From positions 5,704,001 through 5,768,000 of the forward strand of contig OZ231128.1 of assembly GCA_965153355.1 (NCBI GenBank): DNA of 64,000 nt, given 5' to 3'. Below, piece by piece: positions 26,216 to 39,888 of the stretch (positions are counted from its first letter, which is position 1; each line of letters starts with the position of its first letter). Position numbers and translations under genes: made by a program. Below the pieces are notes generated by a model. It was not told where the DNA came from. It saw nothing but the letters and a program-made list of their open reading frames with translations, and made no database searches. Source of the DNA: Flaccisagitta enflata (Eukaryota > Chaetognatha > Sagittoidea > Aphragmophora).

Positions 26216-26499
26216 TCATTCAAGGCCACAGAAAAAAGCAGTGGCATAGCTTTTCATAAGGCAACAAAGGAACAATGAACTTTCTGCCAACATGACTTAA
26301 AACCGAAGGCACCATGATATCAAATTCCATTTACCAGACTTCTATTTTCCCTCCAATGGGATGAAAAGAGATCAAGGTTACGATGAAAGCCTGTTGAAAA
26401 TGTGCCAACTCTAAGCAGCAACTTGTTCACGGTTGTGCCCTTAAAGCCTAATCGATTTCTGTCAATCTAGCTGTCGAAATTGCTGTCCAAATGTCTTAT

Positions 26500-27118
<619 letters not shown>

Positions 27119-27479
27119 AGATATAGCCAGAGAAGCTGAAAGAATGAGTCTGAGAATGGAAGAAAAGTGAGAGAAAAGAAATAAGGGACTATTTTATTTG
27201 TTTCTGTTCAACCATTATTATTTTCGGGCTCCATCTGCGTGCGAAAAAAGAGGCGTGTCATTGTTTCACGTCACAAAGCGTGACCGTGGCTTGTTTTGCG
27301 AACATATACTACATCCATTGTGTATCGTTATTGGCGGATTCATTTGAGCCAGAGTCGTTGGACAATGACGGAGGTCCATATGTGGACGGCGAAGCTTCGC
27401 GTAGGTGATGAAAAGCCGACTTAATGACGCGAGTGAAAAATGAATGAATATATCGATTCTCGCAGTTGTGGCGAAGTTG

Positions 27480-27480
<1 letters not shown>
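27119..27480. other. no gene seen
   Basis: Mixed-composition sequence without recognisable features. Confidence 0.4.
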
Positions 27481-27880
<400 letters not shown>

Positions 27881-28439
27881 GATTAAAAGACCCGATTCTT
27901 GGGATGATTATGATGTATAGAATACATCGACTTTTTTGGGGGAGCAAAATTTGAATGCGAATTTATTACTAAAATCATACAACACAAGTGAAAGGAGAAA
28001 CAGGATCAGTGGACAGTGGCTAGAAAATCCTGGTGAAGTTGATATTTGTCCGCTAGTTGATGTTGAATAAAAAAATTGGCTGTTCTGCCTTATAAATGAT
28101 GAAGAGGATGACAATTATGAATTATGAATTATGAATGATGATGATGGTGATAATGATGTTGTTGATGATGAATCATTGATGATGACGATGACGATCGCCT
28201 CTGTAAATGAAGTTTTTTTCTTTTCAACTCATGAAACAATAATCATTGGGTTGCATTTGGCGGTTGTCAAGAGAGATGGTTCCGAGAGTTCCAAAAACCC
28301 AAAATAGGCCTAAATATTCAAAGTTTCTTTTTCCATTAGTTCCGCTTTGAAACTAATTAGCATGGCATGCCAAAATGTGGTTCAAAAAATGTCTTAGATT
28401 GATGCGAGAGAAGAAAAAAAAATGCGGAAGAAGGAAAAA

Positions 28440-28545
28440 GTTGGGCCACATACACAGCCAATAAGAAGTCGCTTGCATTGGTCAGGGGCGGTAATGCGGG
28501 CGGGCAGGGGCAGTATTTGGATAGGCGGGGGCTGAGACGTGGGTG
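28440..28545 (-). mobile_element. decayed HPE fragment
   Basis: GCCACATACACAGCC, GTCGCTTGC, GGGCGGGCAGGGGCAGTATT resemble the tail half. Confidence 0.45.
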
Positions 28546-28718
28546 GATTTGTGCAAGAATGCATTGAGGGCGTCATCTATTCCTTAGCTTTACTCAGCGG
28601 CGTAGGGGAGCTAGATTTCTTGGGACTTCAACCACCAAACTAGTGTCCGACAAATTTGGTGTCCCAACAGACAATAATATGTAGTTTTTGCTTTAAAATT
28701 GTTAAAAATAGTAATTAC

Positions 28719-29099
28719 CAGGCCTGATTTTAGTGGGTTTTTTGACTGAGCCAGTCGGGCTCGCTCTACACAATTTGACAGAGCCCGAGAGGAAAACCAT
28801 GAGCCCGGTAAAGATATCTGCCAAATTTTATGATCGTTTAAGCCTAGATATGTAATAGCAGCTACTGATCATATGATGTAATGATAAAATAACCTTTAAT
28901 AAGATGATTCAGTTTGTGAAAAAATCGAAAAACGACTCAAAACTTGATAATTTTTCAAATTTTTCACTCAATCAGCTTGAGCGCTTTGAACCCATCCCAA
29001 TAAGAGAGAGCCTGCCGGGCTCAGCGCTTGCAAAACTGGAGAGCCCGAGAGCAAAATAGAGAGCATCGGGCTCGCGGGCTCGCTCTAAAATCAGGCCTG
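28719..29099. mobile_element. nested hAT-like MITE, 381 bp
   Basis: Termini CAGGCCTGATTTTAG and its complement, flanked by an exact 8-bp duplication GTAATTAC (28711-28718 and 29100-29107). Subterminal GAGCCCGAGAG and GGGCTCGCTCTA motifs are inverted between ends. It lies wholly inside the previous element, so it inserted later. Confidence 0.92.
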
Positions 29100-29379
29100 G
29101 TAATTACTACCATACGCTTGTTTTCTTTGAGATCTTGGAGAAATGGGATGGGGCCTAATCATGCCTGGTATAGGAGAAAATGATTTTTTATTCTCTCAGC
29201 CACAGCTTGTGCCTAAATACCTATCTTCACTTCTTTTACTTACTTTGCTCCCCTACATCCCTCTTTATTTGCCTAAAACTAACATAAGTTTGAAAACCAC
29301 AGAATTTTGATTGCTTTATAAGTTGCTTTTAATCTTTAACTTTAAGTAATGTATGACAATTGTAGCATTATCCTTTAAT

Positions 29380-29500
29380 CTATAACTTTAACTTACAGTA
29401 ATGTAAGACAATTGCAGCATTGACTAATATTTGTGACAAAGAAGATTTGTTCTCACAGTAATGTAAGACAATTGTAGCATTGACTAATATATTCTTACTT
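29380..29500. repeat. short direct duplication
   Basis: ACAGTAATGTAAGACAATTG and GCATTGACTAATAT occur twice, about 63 bases apart. A third diverged copy lies near 29346. Confidence 0.75.
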
Positions 29501-29537
29501 TTCCTCTTTGTTCGTCTGTCTGTCTGTCTGTCTGCTT

Positions 29538-29608
<71 letters not shown>

Positions 29609-30146
29609 GCCTTTTGAGATTTTATCATGAGGTTAATTTGAATTTCTCTCCCTTCTTTTTCTTTTTTCTTTTTTTTTTCTTTTTTTTTTTCTTTTCCTTT
29701 TTTTCTTTTTTTTTCTTCCTTTCTCTTTCTTTTCTTCTTCTTTGGTGTCCCGACAACTTTGGTGTCCCGACAGCAGGGACTGCAACTGAAGTCCCTGAAG
29801 TCCCTCCTCCTACGCCGCTGGCTTTACTCATCATTTTCTATACCCTGCATTCTTCCATCATCCTCTTTTTCCTGCCACACCCACGCCTCTCCATCTCTTC
29901 TCTCTTCCCCTTTCTCCTTTCTCCCTCCTTCCTTCTCTCTCTTCCCCCTCCCCCTTCTATTCCCTCAACTCTTCGTCCGCCCTTCAACGATTATTATGCA
30001 AGGATTCTTCTCCAAGGGCGTTTCTCAATCATTTTTTCCTCGCCTCTGAAAAAAAAAACCAGTGTATGTATGTCCAGAAATGAGAGTTGATACCAGCATT
30101 GGGATGAGGGTTGCCAGTGGAATGGAAAAAGAGTGAATGACAATGT

Positions 30147-30149
<3 letters not shown>

Positions 30150-30240
<91 letters not shown>

Positions 30241-30265
30241 AAGAAACAGACAGAGACAGAAAATC
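30150..30265. repeat. (GA)n then (GACA)-like array
   Basis: GA block, then GAGACA hexamers. Confidence 0.9.
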
Positions 30266-30301
30266 GGGTGGGGTGTGTAAATGTGTGTGTGTGTGTGTGT
30301 G

Positions 30302-30848
30302 CAGGGGCGTATTTGAGCCCAAATTTTTGGGGCAGCAAGCCAAAATCTGTGTTCCAACGAGTCTTGTGTCCAAATGAATTTTTCTATTACTTATGTAGCC
30401 AATAATGCAACTAATATTATTTATTAGTATTGCTTTATAATGTAACTATTGTGTTATCATATGAAAGAAAGTCTTGCTTTACTACAGTGTAAAATGTTTA
30501 CTATTCAAAGCATAAACAAGCCCAAGGATAATGTTTTGTCATATGATGTGGCATGTGGAACAATTCATCATATGTAAATGTCACACAATTATCAAAACGG
30601 AAATAGAACTTGAAGCTATTGTCATAAAATTTGTCACATTTGGAGCATTGTGCTTTTCGCCTCTTAGGTGGAAGCAAAATTGTTTTCCATTGGACATTTT
30701 TAAAAAGAATTTCAATTTTTTGGTGAAAACTTGGAAATGAGTAATAATTCAGATCGATTTGGTTGATGAATGAATGGCCGAGGGGATGAATAGGCTCTGT
30801 AGATCGATCCATAAAACCCCATTGTATTACAGCTGGAAACATTTGGAA

Positions 30849-30919
<71 letters not shown>

Positions 30920-31000
30920 CATTTGTGTCCCAATGGGTTTTGTGCCCCAACAAAAAAGGCAGCAGCTGCTGCCCCTGACGCCCCGTCAAATACGCCCCTG
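30302..31000. mobile_element. hAT-like non-autonomous element, 699 bp
   Basis: The terminal inverted repeat is CAGGGGCGTATTTG. It sits in a TG tract, so the 8-bp flanks TGTGTGTG and TTTGTGTG match at seven positions. Subterminal GTGTCC(A)AAYG motifs resemble those of the 28595-29820 element, suggesting a related family. It carries an internal (CT)n. Confidence 0.8.
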
Positions 31001-31002
31001 TT

Positions 31003-31112
<110 letters not shown>

Positions 31113-31316
31113 AAAGCATCCTCAAGTCCCTCATCTCTATGGTATTCCCCTCCTCTAAACTGTAAAATCTTCATTATGTGGACATTTCCCGGCATTTGAT
31201 CACTTTATGTCTTTTCGCTCACCATCTATTGGCATTTTTATATTTTTGCTCATGGTTTCTGCCACGAGTGTCGTTATCATCTCATTATTATTCCAAACTT
31301 CCTTTTGCTCTTATTT

Positions 31317-32834
31317 TTTAGTCGCGTGCACGCGACTCTACAACCCGCTCTGTCGGTCGGTCGGTCGGTCGGTCCGTCGGTCCGTAACACTTTGCTTTTG
31401 GTCGTCGTTTTTGGTCATTTTGGGTCGTCTGGAGTTATTTTGAGTCATTTTTTTGTTGTTTTTAGTCATCTTTTCTTGTTTTTAGTCATTTTTGGTTGCT
31501 TCTGGTCATTTTTGGTCATTTTTGATCATTTGCGTCACTTTGTTGATTTAAGTCATTTGTGTTGTTTTTGGGCATTTAAGGTAGTTTTAAGTCATTTTAA
31601 GTCATTTTGGGACATTTCAGGTCTTTTTTGGTCATTTATTATGGTTTTTTGGTATGTTTTGGTCATTTATGTTTTTTGTTTTTTTGGTTTTTGGTTTTTG
31701 GTTTTTGGTTTTTTGGTCTTTTAACATGGTTTTTTGATATGTTTTGGTCATTTATGTTTTTGGTTTTTTGGTTTTTGTTTTTTTGGTTTTCTGGGTCTTT
31801 GGTTTTAGGTTTTTTGGTTTTAGGTTTTTTGGTTGATTGGTTTTTGTTTTTTTGTTTTTTTTTTGGGACATTTCAGGTCATTTTTGGTCATTTAACATGG
31901 TTTTTCAGTATGCTTTGGTCATTTATGTTTTTGTTTTTTTGGTTTTTAGTTTTTGGTTTTAGGTTTTTTTTGGTTCTTGGTTTTTGGTTTTTGATTTTTG
32001 TTTTTTGGTCATTTAACATGGTTTTTTGGTATGTTTTGGTCATTTATGTTTTTGGTTTTTTTGTTTTTTGTTTTTTTGTTTTTTTGGCTTTTTTGTCATT
32101 TATGTTTTTTGGTATGTTTTGGTCATTTATGCTTTTTGGTATGTTTTGGTCTTTTATGTCATTTCAAGTCTGCTGGTTTAAGTCTGCTGGTTAAAGTCTG
32201 ATGGTTTAAGTCTGATGGTTTAAGTCTGCTGGTTTAAGTCTGCTGGTTTAAGTCTGCTGGTTTAAGTCTGCTGGTTTAAGTCTGCTGGTTTAAGTCTGCT
32301 GGTTTAAGTTGGCTGGTTTAAGTTGGCTGGTTTAAGTTGGCTGGTTTAAGTTGGCTGGTTTAAGTTGGCTGGTTTATGTTGGCTGGTTTAAGTCTGCTGG
32401 TTTAAGTCTGCTGGTTTAAGTCTGCTGGTTTAAGTCTGCTGGTTTAAGTCTGCTGGTTTAAGTCTGCTGGTTTAAGTCTGCTGGTTTAAGTCTGCTGGTT
32501 TAAGTCTGGTGGTTAAAGTCTGGTGGTTAAGGTCTGCTGGTTAAGGTCTGCTGGTTTAAGTCTGGTTTATTCATTTTTCATTGATTGGGTTGATTAATTT
32601 GACTCAATTACAAAAGTCACCACTTTTTCCAGTGGTGTCGGCCTGTAATTGGGTGGGTTTTCATTGCCACCAATACCTCATTAAGCTGATTTATTCATCA
32701 ATTTATTCAAGTCAATCTAGTCAACTAAATCATTTTTCTCCCTAATCAGTCATGTTGATTCAAACGATGTAATAAGAAGTCAGGTCAATTCAGTTTTTTA
32801 TGTCTCGCACGCGACTTATAGGTGTAGGCCTTGT
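31317..32834 (+). mobile_element. giant HPE, TTATAGGTGT-tail type, 1.5 kb
   Basis: It starts with hairpin GTCGCGTGCACGCGAC, CTACAACCCGCTCTGTC and GTCG tetramers. It ends GCACGCGACTTATAGGTGTA then GGCCTTGT. The interior is about 700 bases of GGTCATTTTTGGT-like degenerate repeats, then a 14-base minisatellite (GTTTAAGTCTGCTG) of about 28 units at 32160-32570. The compact equivalent at 33785-33920 has only a few GTCATTT units, so the interior expanded. Confidence 0.8.
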
Positions 32835-33246
32835 TTAACCTAAGCATGATTATTTTCTATGAATGCAAAAAATGCATATTTTTTACCAAAATACAAAATT
32901 GATGAACATTTGCCCTTAAAATAAAAAAAAATTGTGAAATGTGCGACAAAAACGTAACATACATTTTTCGCTTTTTGGGTTTTCGTTTCTTTCTTATTCC
33001 GTTCTTTTCATCACCGGTGACGTTGTCGTCGTTTATCTTAATCTAATTTATCATTGTTACTACAACTTTTTGTGACATTGCTGCCGGCGTAAAACTGTCA
33101 TTTTTGGCCGCCGTGACACGCAAAAAGAACTGTTTTTTGTTTCCATGCATTTCCTTTTTTTACTTTATTCTTTTCCTCATTCTTTTCTTCATTCTACCGC
33201 TTGTGTATCACTTGGACAGTGCCAGCAAAATCAGGTGAAACATATT

Positions 33247-33443
33247 TTTAGTGGCGTGCTACGCGACTCTACAACCCGCTTTGTCAATCCGTTTGTCGTT
33301 TGGTCGGTCGGTCCCCATTTTACTTTTTTGGCATTTTTGAGTGTTTTGAGCTCACTGCTCCCGCTCAAATGCCCCAATGACCATCACCATCACTGCCCCA
33401 GCCCACCTGTACGCGACTAGGGTAGCCGTGTATCCGGCCTTGT
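33247..33443 (+). mobile_element. HPE, GGCCG-tail type
   Basis: TTAGTGGCGTGCTACGCGAC, then CTACAACCCGCTTTGTC, tetramers, ACTGCCCCAGCCCACCTG, TACGCGAC, and GCCGTGTATCCGGCCTTG. Confidence 0.85.
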
Positions 33444-33784
33444 TTGCCCAGATTTCCATGTCAAGGCTGATCTACATTCTTAATTTCTTATCATACTTGA
33501 AAGCTGAACACTTGTATTATAGTAAATTGGGTCATCCACTTTATTTTTGAAGAATCTGTGGAAAATATCAGCGATGAGGATGATAAAGGAAGGCTTAGTG
33601 TGTCTTGTATTTAGATGAAAACAGCAATTCTGCCAAGACCAGTACTTTGGCTGAATAGAGGGGGCGAAGCATTCTACTCCAGGTGACCCATTTTATTCTA
33701 TCACCCCCCAATCGTAACTTCTGTTCAGAAACATTTGTAGACTGCCGCCGGTCTTAACTTTCAGACGGCAAACTTACAAGAGTT

Positions 33785-33920
33785 TTTAGTCGCGTACTTT
33801 TTTGACAATTTTATTTTTTTCTTAGTCATTTAAAGTCATTTAATAGTATACTGAGTCATTCTAAGTCATTCTAAGTCAATCTGTAAGTCTCGCACGCGAC
33901 TTATAGGTGTTGGCCTTGTT
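33785..33920 (+). mobile_element. compact HPE, TTATAGGTGT-tail type
   Basis: TTAGTCGCGTAC, AGTCATTTAAAGTCATTT repeats, GCACGCGACTTATAGGTG, TTGGCCTTG. It lacks the tetramer block. Confidence 0.75.
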
Positions 33921-34148
33921 TTCGACCAAGAGCCGTCTCAACCTTTTGCATATCATACTATGTACTGAAATTCATATGCCGCCGCTTTTCTTTCCTTTGA
34001 TTTCCTCATCATAACAGTCTGTTATACTTAATCAGAAAAAATATACATGCTTAGATATTGAAAACTGATGAAAAATCGAGGGAGTAGTTGTCTTGTGGTT
34101 CTGTTTATCAAAAATTATTTTTGCTTTACCGCTTAAGCTTGAGAAAAA

Positions 34149-34890
34149 ACAAGGCCTGATACACAGCTACCCCAGTTGCGTGTGGGTGGGCAGGGGCCTC
34201 AATTGAGGATTTGGCCTTTTGCATATTGACAAACCCAACCATCTCAGCCGTGCACCTGGTTTGCATATTGACACACCCAACCGCCTCATTCATGCACCCA
34301 GTTTGCGTATTGACATACCCAACTGTCTCAGTCGTGCACATGGTTTGCTTATTGATACACCTGACTGTCCTAGCTGTGCACCTGGTTTGCATATTGACAC
34401 ACACACCCAACTGTCTCAGCCGTACACACAGTTTGCATATTGACACACCCGACCGTCTCAGCCATGCACCTGGTTTGCATATTGACACACTCGTCTCAGC
34501 CGTGCACCCGGTTTGCATATTGACACACCCGTCCATCTTAGCCTTGCACCTGGTTTGCATATTGACACACCTGACCCTCTCAGCCATGCACCTGGTTTGG
34601 ATATGGTAGCGCATAGAAAAATAGTTAGATCCCTTCACAGTCAAGTTGTAACCTCCTACAATCAAGGCACCATGGCCAAACTTAAACCCTAGTCGCGTGG
34701 GGTTGGACAGGAACAGTGACAACAAAACCTTATATCAATTTTATCATGCAATTGGACAGGGGCAATTAAGCAAAAACTGCCCTTTTACGCTGAAAACCAA
34801 CGCGTGATTCACGCACAGACCGACGGAGAAATGACGGGCCGATAGACGGACACACAGCAATTCAAAGAGCGGTGATCACATGACTAAAAA
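34149..34890 (-). mobile_element. HPE carrying a 42-bp minisatellite
   Basis: Tail ACAAGGCCTGATACACAGC, GTTGCGTGTGGGTGGGCAGG. Then about nine units of about 42 bases (GTTTGCATATTGACACACCC with CAGCCGTGCACCT) at about 34235-34600. Then a segment shared with 36876-37137, ending GTGATCACATGACTAAAAAG. The terminal hairpin has decayed. Confidence 0.65.
34607..34860. repeat. dispersed direct repeat, copy 1
   Basis: It begins GCATAGAAAAATAGTTAGAT and includes TCACAGTCAAGTTGTAACCT. Near-identical to 36876-37137. Confidence 0.85.
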
Positions 34891-35026
34891 GCTTGCGACG
34901 TGAACAAATTTAGTAAAAGTAAAACGACAGAAAAAATGATTACAGCAGAAAAGCGAACAAATGTTTGCTCCCCTGCGGACATTTGTATTGGGAAAGGCAA
35001 GAGAAACAGAGGAGAAGGTACTGTGC

Positions 35027-35905
<879 letters not shown>

Positions 35906-36049
35906 TCAGATGACGGAGCAGAGAACACTGATCTGAAAGAATGTCACATTGTCATTGGTGGGGGTCATTGGTGGAGGCGGGATATGAAACAAGAATTTGG
36001 CCTTGGAGGCGCCTAAATGAAGTTCTTTTGAAACGCTTATTAGCGGTCC

Positions 36050-36150
36050 AGAAACCCTAATAAAAAAACGAAAAACTGAAAACAAATAAAAAAAAAACGA
36101 AAAACAAAATGAAAAAAAAAACGAAAAACTGAAAACAAATAAAAAAAATG
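36050..36150. repeat. A-rich tandem duplication
   Basis: AAAACGAAAAACTGAAAACA is present twice with A-rich spacers. Confidence 0.6.
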
Positions 36151-36509
36151 CGTCTTCTTTATCAATGAGCGTGGTGCAAATTGTGTTACAACTTGCAAGG
36201 CCAGAAAATCTAAGGCAATACATATCAAGCTTTGACACTGCGGGGTGGAAGGAGGGGAAGGGGGAATGAGGGGATTTGGAAGTGATTGACCGCTTCCTTT
36301 TTGGTGGGTGGGATAGCTACTAGTACTTGAACTACAAAATAAAAGCGGAAGTGGTGGAAGCGGCATGAAGATCAATCGCTGCCACATCCCTAGTAGAAGC
36401 TGTTTTACAGGCGTTCAACTCGTGGTAGACATGACAACAAAATTTGTCAACGTCGACTTGAATTTGGTGGAAACGCGGCCGTGTGGTCGAGACTCGAGAG
36501 GAGGGGGGC

Positions 36510-36554
<45 letters not shown>

Positions 36555-36592
36555 AGAGAAAGAAGAGAGAAAGAGAGAGAAAGAAAGAAAGA
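36510..36592. repeat. (GA)n/(GAAA)n microsatellite
   Basis: Short GA block with AAAG variants. Confidence 0.9.
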
Positions 36593-36752
36593 CTCTGTAA
36601 GATATTTCTTATGAAAAAAATGACTTATTGATACTTTTTTGTGAGAAATGAAAAGAGTGTCATCAGATGAAGCCATTGTCACAAATCCTTTTTTATCTTA
36701 CAATAAAAAGAAGGGCAGATGGTGAGTCAGAAAATTTTGGAAGAGGAAGAAA

Positions 36753-36876
36753 AAACAAGGCCAAGTAGGCCAAGTAGGCCGAGTAGGTGCGCCATGTTGA
36801 TTATCAAATGTTTGTGTTACCCGACCGACCAACCGACCGAGGGACAAAGCCAATTAAAGAGGTGCGTTGGCGGCAT
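36753..36876 (-). mobile_element. HPE, CCTACTTGG-tail type
   Basis: ACAAGGCCAAGTAGGCCAAG, then GGTGCGCCATG, ACCGACCAACCGACCG and ACAAAGCC. The tail matches the one at 47.9 kb in reverse. The hairpin end GGTGCGTTGGCGGCAT is imperfect. Confidence 0.65.
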
Positions 36877-37137
36877 AGAAAAATAGTTAGATCCCTTCAC
36901 AGTCAAGTTGTAACCTCCTACAATCAAGACACCATGCCCAAACTTAAACCCTTGTCGCGTGGGGTTGGACAGGTACAGTGACAACAAAACCTTATATCAA
37001 TTTTATCATGCAATTGGACAGGGGCAATTAAGCAAAAACTGCCCTTTTACGCTGAAAAGCAATGCGTGATTCACGCACAGACTGACAGATGGACCGATCG
37101 AAGAAATGACGGGCCGATGGACGGACAGAGCACCTAA
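36876..37137. repeat. dispersed direct repeat, copy 2
   Basis: Copy of 34607-34860 with a few substitutions and a small insertion (GACAGATGGACCGATCG). Confidence 0.85.
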
Positions 37138-37142
37138 AAAGG

Positions 37143-37440
37143 AACAAGGTCAACAAACCTTTGTCGCGTGGTAATTTAGGGTTACCAAGGTAATAAGGGT
37201 TACCAAGGTAATTAAGGTATAGTAATCATATAATTCTGTATAATAACAAAAGAATTCATATAATTACATAATTGCATAATAACATAATAATATAATTACA
37301 CACTAACATGATTATCAAATTACATAACAACATAGTTACATGATCGAATAACCTCATTTCAAAAATGTTATGTGACATGACCAACAGACCAACCAACCGA
37401 CCTACATAACGGCTTCTAGTCGTGTTCACGCGAATAAAAA
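37143..37440 (-). mobile_element. HPE with AT-rich interior
   Basis: ACAAGGTCAACAAACC, GTCGCGTGG, then AT-rich repeats (ATAATTACATAAT, GGGTTACCAAGGTAAT), ACCAACCAACCGACC, and GTCGTGTTCACGCGAATAAA. Confidence 0.55.
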
Positions 37441-37442
37441 GA

Positions 37443-37710
37443 ATTGTGGCAAAAGCGTTAGATGGTCAGCAGTACCCGTGCCCTGCCATAGTTGGTTGTG
37501 CAAGAAGTTGAAAACGATGCATGACAGCAGCCCCAAAGAGGTAGATGACCTATGCTTTCACACATATGGGCAATTTTCTCCTTCTCCTTCTCCTCCGTCC
37601 CTCCCCCCCCCCTCTCAAATCCCAGACTCAAGGCCCAAATTCCAGTCTCGAGGCCCAAATCCCAGTCTTGAGGCCCAAATCCCAGCCTCAAGGCCCAAAT
37701 CCACATAGCT
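37443..37710 (+). repeat. GCM family copy
   Basis: GGCAAAAGCGTTAGATGGTC, GCAGCCCCAAAGAGGTAGAT core (decayed hairpin), a CTCCTTCTCCTC tract, then five units of about 20 bases (GAGGCCCAAATCCCAGTCTC). Confidence 0.75.
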
Positions 37711-39350
37711 TCAAGTAAAATTACGCATTTAGGGTAAAATTTTTTTCACAAAATTCTATAGTTCCCGTTTTAGATCTAGGCTTGATGGGTGCCGTGACCA
37801 AATTTCTAGGTCTTATTCCCATTTACACCAATGTCATAAACATCTACACCAATGTCATAAACATCTAAAGACAAATTCTTCCATTGACTCCTATGGGGGA
37901 GAAAAAAAAATTCATTGCCGCCTTTTGCCAAGGAAATTCTTTGATCAGCCTTTAGCTATGCCTCCAAAAACCTTAAGTTTCAAATTTCAGAGACCGTATT
38001 TTGCCAGAACAAGAGAAAAAACACATGGAAATCTCATTGCAGTCTTGCAATTTCTTTCAATTGGTAACCAAAAGCAAAAAGTCGGGACTTGAGAATAAGA
38101 TTGTTTAATACTTTTTCCTATGATATCAACCAATGCACTAAGGGCCACGGATTGCGCTAGATGGCTCCTAGGGTATTTGGGTGAAAAATTTTATCTCTGC
38201 TATATGACTCAAACTAAGTAGAATGGTCATGGTAGCATTTGAGCATATATTACTGCCATATGACAGGTTTTAGAGTGATAAAAGGCGACCTAAATGGACA
38301 TCACTATGAAAAATGCTGAACTTCAAAAAAAATCAATGAGTTTTTTGAATTATCTGTTGTCATTACAAAAAGCTCATGATATCTTCAATATAGGATTGGA
38401 TTCCTTTATTAATGTTTACATATCTGGAAAAGTGTAAAAAATCATTATTTTTTACATTTTTAGTACTAATAAATTAGTCTACTGTTACTACATATTTGAC
38501 CTAATTTGCATGCTTTTATTACCCTATAATTAAAAAAATCGCACAAGGACGCACAACGAGCGACCTATGCCAAAATGTAGTTCAAGGGGTCCTGAATCCA
38601 GAATGCTATGGCTCAAGCCGTGCTCCGCCGTGCCAAGTGCGATTTTTTGGGCCTAAAATGGACTAGTAATAATGTGGATAACAGTAAAAATCTATATTTG
38701 ATTGGAAGAAAAATGAGCAAAATGAGCTAAATGAGCGAAAAAATGATTTTTTTTGAGCACCTTATTAAGGAATCTTATTGAACAAAAACAAAAATTTAAT
38801 TGATTTGGTCAAAACATTAGACAATTTAAACACTAAGTGTAAGAGAGTTTAGAAGTATTTTTCACTTGATTTTCTCAAATTTCTCTTCTTTTGTACTCTG
38901 AGCTCATAAAGCTTTTTATACAATAGAAATGAGTCAATATTGGGTATAAATAGTTACATAACATCTGAAAATATGCAGAAAAATGTTTTTCACTCTGTAT
39001 ATTTCATAAGGAACAATGTAATGGAAAAGATGCAATGTCAATCCCCAATGAGCCACTTAGCGCACAATTCAGCCTACAGTGCAATGGGAGGACGTGGCTT
39101 GAGACCCTAATGGGCAAAGTTGTTAGATGCTCAACCAGTGGTAAAATGAGGAGGATATTCCAAGGTTATTTAAGTATAAGGGAGATGAGAGGCAGAGCTG
39201 TTGAGGAATCTCTTTTCTTGGGCCAAAGATGCTCTCTTGTTTGTCATTGCTATTTCTTGACCTAGAGACATCTTCAATCAATGAAAAAGTTTAATAAGCT
39301 ATTCTGCCAACAAATGCCCTGATCGTTTTATGCTGAGAATCTAAATGATA
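37711..39350. other. about 1.6 kb quiet AT-rich DNA
   Basis: The longest stretch without obvious repeats. A 76-residue plus-strand frame at 39035-39265 has mixed composition but no recognised domain or splice context. Motifs such as GAGCTAAATGAGC recur at about 42.9 kb. Confidence 0.4.
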
Positions 39351-39655
39351 GTGAAATCCAGCCTCGAGGTTGTGATCTGGGCCTCTTGGCTGGGATTTGG
39401 ACCTCAAGGCTAAAATTTTGGCCTCAAGGCTGGGATCTGGGCCTTAAGGCTAGGATTTTGGCCTTGCGGCTAGGATTTGGGCCTTGAGGCTGGGATTTGG
39501 GCCAAAGGACTGGGAGGCCTCGACTGGGATTTGGGCCTCGAGACTGGAATTTGGGCCTCGATGTAGTAGAAGGAGAAGGAAAAAAATCCCCATATGTGTG
39601 AATGCATAGGTCATCGACACCTTCGGCCGCTGCCCAAAAAGGAAAATGGAAAAGG
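39351..39655 (-). repeat. GCM family copy, reverse
   Basis: About nine units (GGCTGGGATTTGGGCCTCGA-like) at about 39358-39560, a purine tract, then ATAGGTCATCGACACCTTCG and GCCGCTGCCC. The distal head is missing. Confidence 0.75.
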
Positions 39656-39700
39656 ACACAGCCAGTTATAGAGGTGCTTTGTCGCACCTATGAAAAACTA
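39655..39700 (-). mobile_element. HPE hairpin-end fragment, GGTGC class
   Basis: ACACAGCCAGTTATAGAGGT then the hairpin GGTGCTTTGTCGCACC. It is the reverse of the 47.81 kb type. Confidence 0.6.
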
Positions 39701-39888
39701 ATGAGAATTTACAGACCAGTAAAACCGTTTATCACATTTGCGCACTGCGCAGCTGAACGATGGCCGTCGCGGAGGAGGCCAGGTCTCGGTGAGGCCCCTG
39801 CATGACATAGGGGTAACATCTTCAGCATTAGATAGGTAGCCTATGATTGCTCAAGGCATCGTGCTAAGAGCTGAGGGGAAGCCACACT

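Larger units (their letters stand above)
28595..29820. mobile_element. hAT-like non-autonomous element, 1226 bp
   Basis: The terminal inverted repeat is CAGCGGCGTAGG. Both sides carry an exact 8-bp duplication GCTTTACT (28587-28594 and 29821-29828). Subterminal TTTGGTGTCCC motifs occur near both ends. There is no transposase frame. It contains another hAT-like element (28719-29099), a (CTGT)(CT)n block and a T/C-rich tract. Confidence 0.9.

Noticed and set aside
31317-32194. Membrane-protein-like frames rich in W, F and G
   Set aside because: They arise from GGTCATTTTTGGTTTTT-type repeats inside an HPE.
34211-34725. 199-residue Cys/Met-rich repeat protein on the minus strand
   Set aside because: The 42-bp minisatellite has a length divisible by three, so frames persist. 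Both strands are open and there is no start or splice support.
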